Of a stretch of DNA of 64,000 bases, positions 60,264 through 64,000 are shown one piece after another. Position 1 is the stretch's first letter, and each line of letters opens with the position of its first letter. Under the pieces are notes generated by a model. The model searched no databases and was not told the origin of the DNA. It was given only the letters and a program-made list of their open reading frames with translations. The stretch comes from Loxodes magnus (taxonomy: Eukaryota > Ciliophora > Karyorelictea > Loxodida > Loxodidae), in contig CAMPDV010000088.1 in the NCBI GenBank assembly GCA_946699065.1, positions 620,001 to 684,000 on the forward strand. The letters are read 5' to 3'. Both the position numbers and the translations under genes were made by a program.

Positions 60264-61870
60264 CTCTCTTCATAAACTAATATATGACAAACCAAATAAA
60301 GGCGAAGTCACTTTTATAAAAAACATATATGTTCTATGATTTTTTATATTCTAAATCTTTAACATAAACTACTTTCTTGCCATCTTAATATTAACTATAT
60401 AATAGATATTCAATTTGTATAAAAGTTATGTTTTAAGAATAATTGAAAATTAAAATGATATTTTCGTATCTTCAATTAATAAATTACAATAATCTCATTT
60501 CCTTTGTAAAAGAATAATCTTATTATTATTTTAGTTTTGGACTAATAAATAAATATTTAATTATTATGATTTAGGAAATTTAGATTTTTTGATTTAAAAT
60601 AAAAAAAAAAATTTGAATTATTTTAAGCTATAATATATTTTTTTAATATGTCTTTTATAAAAATATACATTTAGATAGCTTATCTTTTCTCTCAATCATT
60701 TTTATAATGCATATCATAACATTCTTATATATTTATTTTAAAAAAATTATTTAGCAAAATACTAATTTATAAGAAAAAATATTGAAAAATATATAAATAA
60801 AATTATTCAAAGTCAATTATGTATTTCTCTAGCATCTTTAATTTTTTTCAAAGAAATTTAATCATTTTTGTAATTGCTATTAAAAACAATATTTTGTAAT
60901 TATAAAAAATCGAAATCCTGTAATACAAGTCTTTAAGCTGAAGTTTTTTTTTCTTTATAATTTTTATAATTATTCAATTTATTAAATTGTTCCTTCAAAA
61001 TTTGCTTCAAATTTATATTAAAGTAACCAAAATTTGTCTTGTAATCTTATTTATGATTTATAATTATTTTTATCCATCTTTAAAATATTAAAAAATGCAA
61101 AAATTTAATAAAAATTTTTTAATTTTACATTTTTCCTTTTTAATTTTTGACTTTTTTCAATTTTTTTATCTTTTATTTTTCAATATTTTCTCTTAACTTT
61201 TTAAATAAATTTTCACTTTTTTCTTTTCTCATCCTTTTAATTTTTCACTTTCTTTTCTTTAAAGCTTAATTTAATTTAATCAATTTTTTTGTGTTTCAAA
61301 TTTTCTTTTTTTCTTTAAATTATTTATTTTTGCCTTTTAAATATCTCTTAACTATTATTTTTTTATTTTTTTTTGTAATACTATTCATTGAAATTTTTTA
61401 TTCAAAAATCTTTCTTAAAAATTATTCTAATTTTCCTAACTTTTTTTTGCTGTTTCTTTATTTATTTTTTTTCAACTGTATTTTAGCTTTAAAAAGAAAA
61501 TATTATAATTTTTATAATTTTTTTTAGTACCTTTTTAATTAATAATTTTACATTTTAATTTAGTATTTTACTTTTTAAAAATTCAAAACAGTAATTTTTA
61601 GGTAATTTTAACATGAAATAATATTTAACTTATTTTGCTTATTAAAAAGCTTTATTTAGTTATATTATTTAATAAAATTAGATTTTTAAAGCTTTGAAAT
61701 TTGAATATTTTTAATTTTATTCTAAACTCCCCAATCGATTACTACATCTTACTTAATTTTTTCTTACAGCCTATCTCAATAAGATGATTTTACACCCTGC
61801 TTTACAATTCATACAATCTATATTGTTAATAATAATTTTACCTCCTTTTTATATTTTTAAATTAATACGA
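60264..61870. other. T-rich spacer
   Basis: Very T-rich on the plus strand, especially 61090-61530. The 78-codon frame at 61291-61527 is Phe/Leu/Tyr low-complexity sequence and not convincing. Confidence 0.45.
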
Positions 61871-61879
61871 TCTTATTTA

Positions 61880-62510
61880 CTATAAACATATCTTACATAC
61901 TACAATTAATATTATTTTTACGTTCTTCATTTCACATTAAATTTCAACTTACAAACTTCATTATCGTACTAAATTTAAGTTTACAAACTTCAATTTCACG
62001 TTAAAATCTACTTACCATCTTCAATTTTGCATTAAATATAAACTTACCCGCTTCATTTTCACATTAAATTTTAACTTACCCACTTCATTTTAATATTTAA
62101 TTTCAACTTACAAACTTCATTTTCACAGTTAAATCAGCTCACATTCTTCATTTTCATATTAAAATTCTATTTACAATCTTATTTTCATAAAAAGGCTATT
62201 TACATTCTTAATTTTTAATTAAATGCCAACTTACCATCTTCGTATTCATATTAAAAGTAAATTTACAGTCTATATTTTAACAGCTTAGTTCACTTACCAA
62301 CTAATTTTCTCATTAAATGTAAACTTACTCACTTCATTTTAACATTAAATATCAACTTGCAAACTTAATTTTCACGTTAAACTTAAATTTACAAACTTCA
62401 TTTCATGTTAAGTATCTATTACCATCTTCGATTTTCCATTAAATATAAACTTACCCACTTCATTTCACATTAAAAGTCTTTTACATTCTTCATTTCACTA
62501 TAAATCAAAC
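61880..62510. repeat. degenerate tandem repeat, unit about 35 bp, about 18 units
   Basis: Units of the form ttcattttcacattaaat plus tt(c/t)aacttac(c/a)(c/a)ac recur at about 30-40 bp spacing. On the minus strand each reads gtaagttta ... aatgtgaaaatgaag. It sits at the 3' end of the RING/UBL gene, and the proposed stop of that gene (62505) lies at its edge. Confidence 0.75.
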
Positions 62511-63728
62511 TTACCTATAAATTAAAAGTTAAAAATGCTTTACTTTCTATTAAATTTAGTTTGATACTGTCTTTTAAATTTTAAATAAGTTTAACTTACT
62601 CCATTTCATGTATATCCTTTCACCATGTACTATTTGATTGTATGATATAGTTTAGTAATCATTTAATATTTTGTTGTTTTTTAAAAGATCCAATGTATCC
62701 CATCACAATTTCGTTATTTACTCGATTTATGTCTTTATCTACTTGATAGTCGTATTTTAATTGACTGATATTTAAATTGTTCTATTATTCGGCGATACTA
62801 TAGTGATTAACATTTCTTTATTACTGTTTAACTAGGAGTAGGGTTATTATTTTTAGACAACTTATGCATTTTTAACTTACTAACTGTATTGATAGTTTTA
62901 GATCGACTAAAAGATATTTTACTATTAAACTTATTTCTATTTAAGTTAATAGCTTTGATGCTCACTCAACTGTTTAGTTAATGTTTAGACTTCTTTTTTT
63001 AATATTTCTATCTATTTTAAAGACTCTTACTTCTCTTATTATAACTTTAAGATTTACTGATTTAACTAATACATCTAGATCTAATATAAATTGATAGTCT
63101 AAGTCGTTTGATTCAGATTAATTTTAACATTAATAAAGTCTTCATATACTTTAGTCGATATCAAAGAGTTTTACTAAATGACTCTTTATGATTCAGTTAC
63201 TAATTATTAAACTTTTTATTCCATTTCGATGTTAATGAAATGTTATTACTAGAACTTTTATTGGTTTTCTTGTTAATTTATCTAGTTGAAATAAAGTTTG
63301 AAATTATTTAACTGTTACTTGATAATCCTAGCAATTTATTTCGACTCTTTCTATAATGCTTTAGTATCCTTTAAAACGTAGCTGTTAAGATGTTATATCA
63401 ACTACTAAATAATATTAAAATGTGATTTTTCCAACTATTTTTGTACTGATTTAACACTTTCTTGTCACTTCTTTAATATAACAATACTTCCTAGGACTAT
63501 TTTTTGCTCTTTATGCTTTAGTAACTAATTATCCTCTTGTAATTTTACAGGATTTATCTTGTGAACCTTTTAGCAAGTCTAAAAAGCACATTTGATAGTA
63601 ATGTTTTTCTAATAATAGTCTAGAGCGCATAAGACACAAATTTAGTGGTTGCAAGGTAATAGCATGGGAGCCTTAAACTGGATTTCAAAATCTCCTTTGC
63701 AAGATTGACATTTAGCATTCTAGGACAT
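62505..63728 (-). CDS. RING / coiled-coil / ubiquitin-like-domain protein
   Basis: Start MSQNAKCQSCKGDFEIQ (63728), a single uninterrupted frame of up to 407 residues. RING at 7-60 (CQSC ... LPCNHQICVLC ... CAFQTC). Gln-rich coiled coil at about 75-290 (EKQESLKQIEILKKEVQTL). Ubiquitin-like domain from residue 306: MLITIVSPNNRTIQISVNQ, then TIKQIKTQIEQITK, ending LLKNNKILNDYQTISY then HGERIYM. The RING and first coiled coil are paralogous to the N-terminus of 12251-14111 (shared FNIIQQLIQHLNSY versus NITQQLILHLNRY). RING proteins act as E3 ubiquitin ligases; the UBL may bind proteasome or partner ligases, by inference. The stop is uncertain, because after the UBL the frame enters the tandem repeat before TGA at 62505. 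Confidence 0.8.
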
Positions 63729-64000
63729 TTCAATTATTATAATTAAAAAAATAGTTCCTAAATTAAAAAACTTAAATAATACTTTTATATGAAAAATACA
63801 AAAATTAAACTAAAACGAACTTTAAATTAAAATCTTAAATTAAATACAAAAGCTTGTCATATAAATAATGATAAAGATATAATGCTTAACTATTATTCTT
63901 TAGACAGTCAAATTCTCAACGTGGTTTTTTACTTAAAGCGATTTCTTAATATATACAAAGGCTAATTTATTCTGCGAAATTTCTGAGAACAGCGATCGAC
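63729..64000. other. AT-rich upstream region of the RING/UBL gene
   Basis: No feature recognised. Confidence 0.4.

Overview
The window looks like nuclear DNA of a ciliate. It is roughly three-quarters A+T and almost no reading frame longer than 100 codons is open under the standard code, yet long conserved proteins appear at once if TAA and TAG are read as Gln and TGA as Trp. TGA also closes several genes: the dipeptidyl peptidase III, the RING/RBR gene and two coiled-coil genes. This mix (TAA/TAG = Gln, TGA = Trp or stop) is what is known for karyorelictean ciliates (Loxodes-like, NCBI table 27) and, with further ambiguity, Condylostoma (table 28). A karyorelict is my preferred reading. This is inference from translation; there is no rRNA here to confirm it.

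Recognisable genes: a complete dipeptidyl peptidase III (18013-20136, -); a large receptor-like membrane protein whose Trp codons are mostly TGA (31663-35625, -); a RING / coiled-coil / RING-IBR-RING ubiquitin ligase with a 23-nt intron (12251-14111, -); its N-terminal paralog, a RING / coiled-coil / ubiquitin-like protein (62505-63728, -); a family of four CxxC / F-box / leucine-rich-repeat genes (5.3-7.6 kb, 49.0-51.3 kb, 54.9-57.2 kb, and a broken copy at 44.1 kb); and three near-identical tRNA-His(GTG) genes.

Much of the remaining space is filled by a multi-copy family of coiled-coil proteins with a retroviral-type CCHC zinc knuckle followed by a second conserved motif, [LIV]Y-x-N-x(2)-G-x(2)-Y-[RK]-[RK]-K. 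At least seven copies (3.9, 11.5, 16.1, 21.5, 41.5, 52.7 and 58.8 kb) and several weaker fragments occur on both strands. They look Gag-like, but I saw no reverse transcriptase, integrase or endonuclease beside them. One copy carries an 85-unit, 10-bp minisatellite (59.36-60.21 kb). Two copies are followed on the same strand by a second, paralogous unknown gene (2.8 and 40.4 kb).

Scattered among these are at least 11 short, GC-richer, SINE-like elements of four families with unrelated bodies and a common 3' end: a hairpin beginning AAAGAGC, a CTCTATAAT-type segment, and a (TTTA)n tail. Family A (six copies) is a head-to-tail dimer with an internal array of about 19-bp repeats. Families A and C share a core in which a predicted stem shows a compensatory change. 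Several genes run into a SINE at their 3' end without meeting a TGA.

Because all three stop triplets can be sense codons, an open frame alone proves nothing here. Genes were accepted on conserved motifs, paralog comparison or strongly protein-like composition, and many 5' and 3' ends are approximate.
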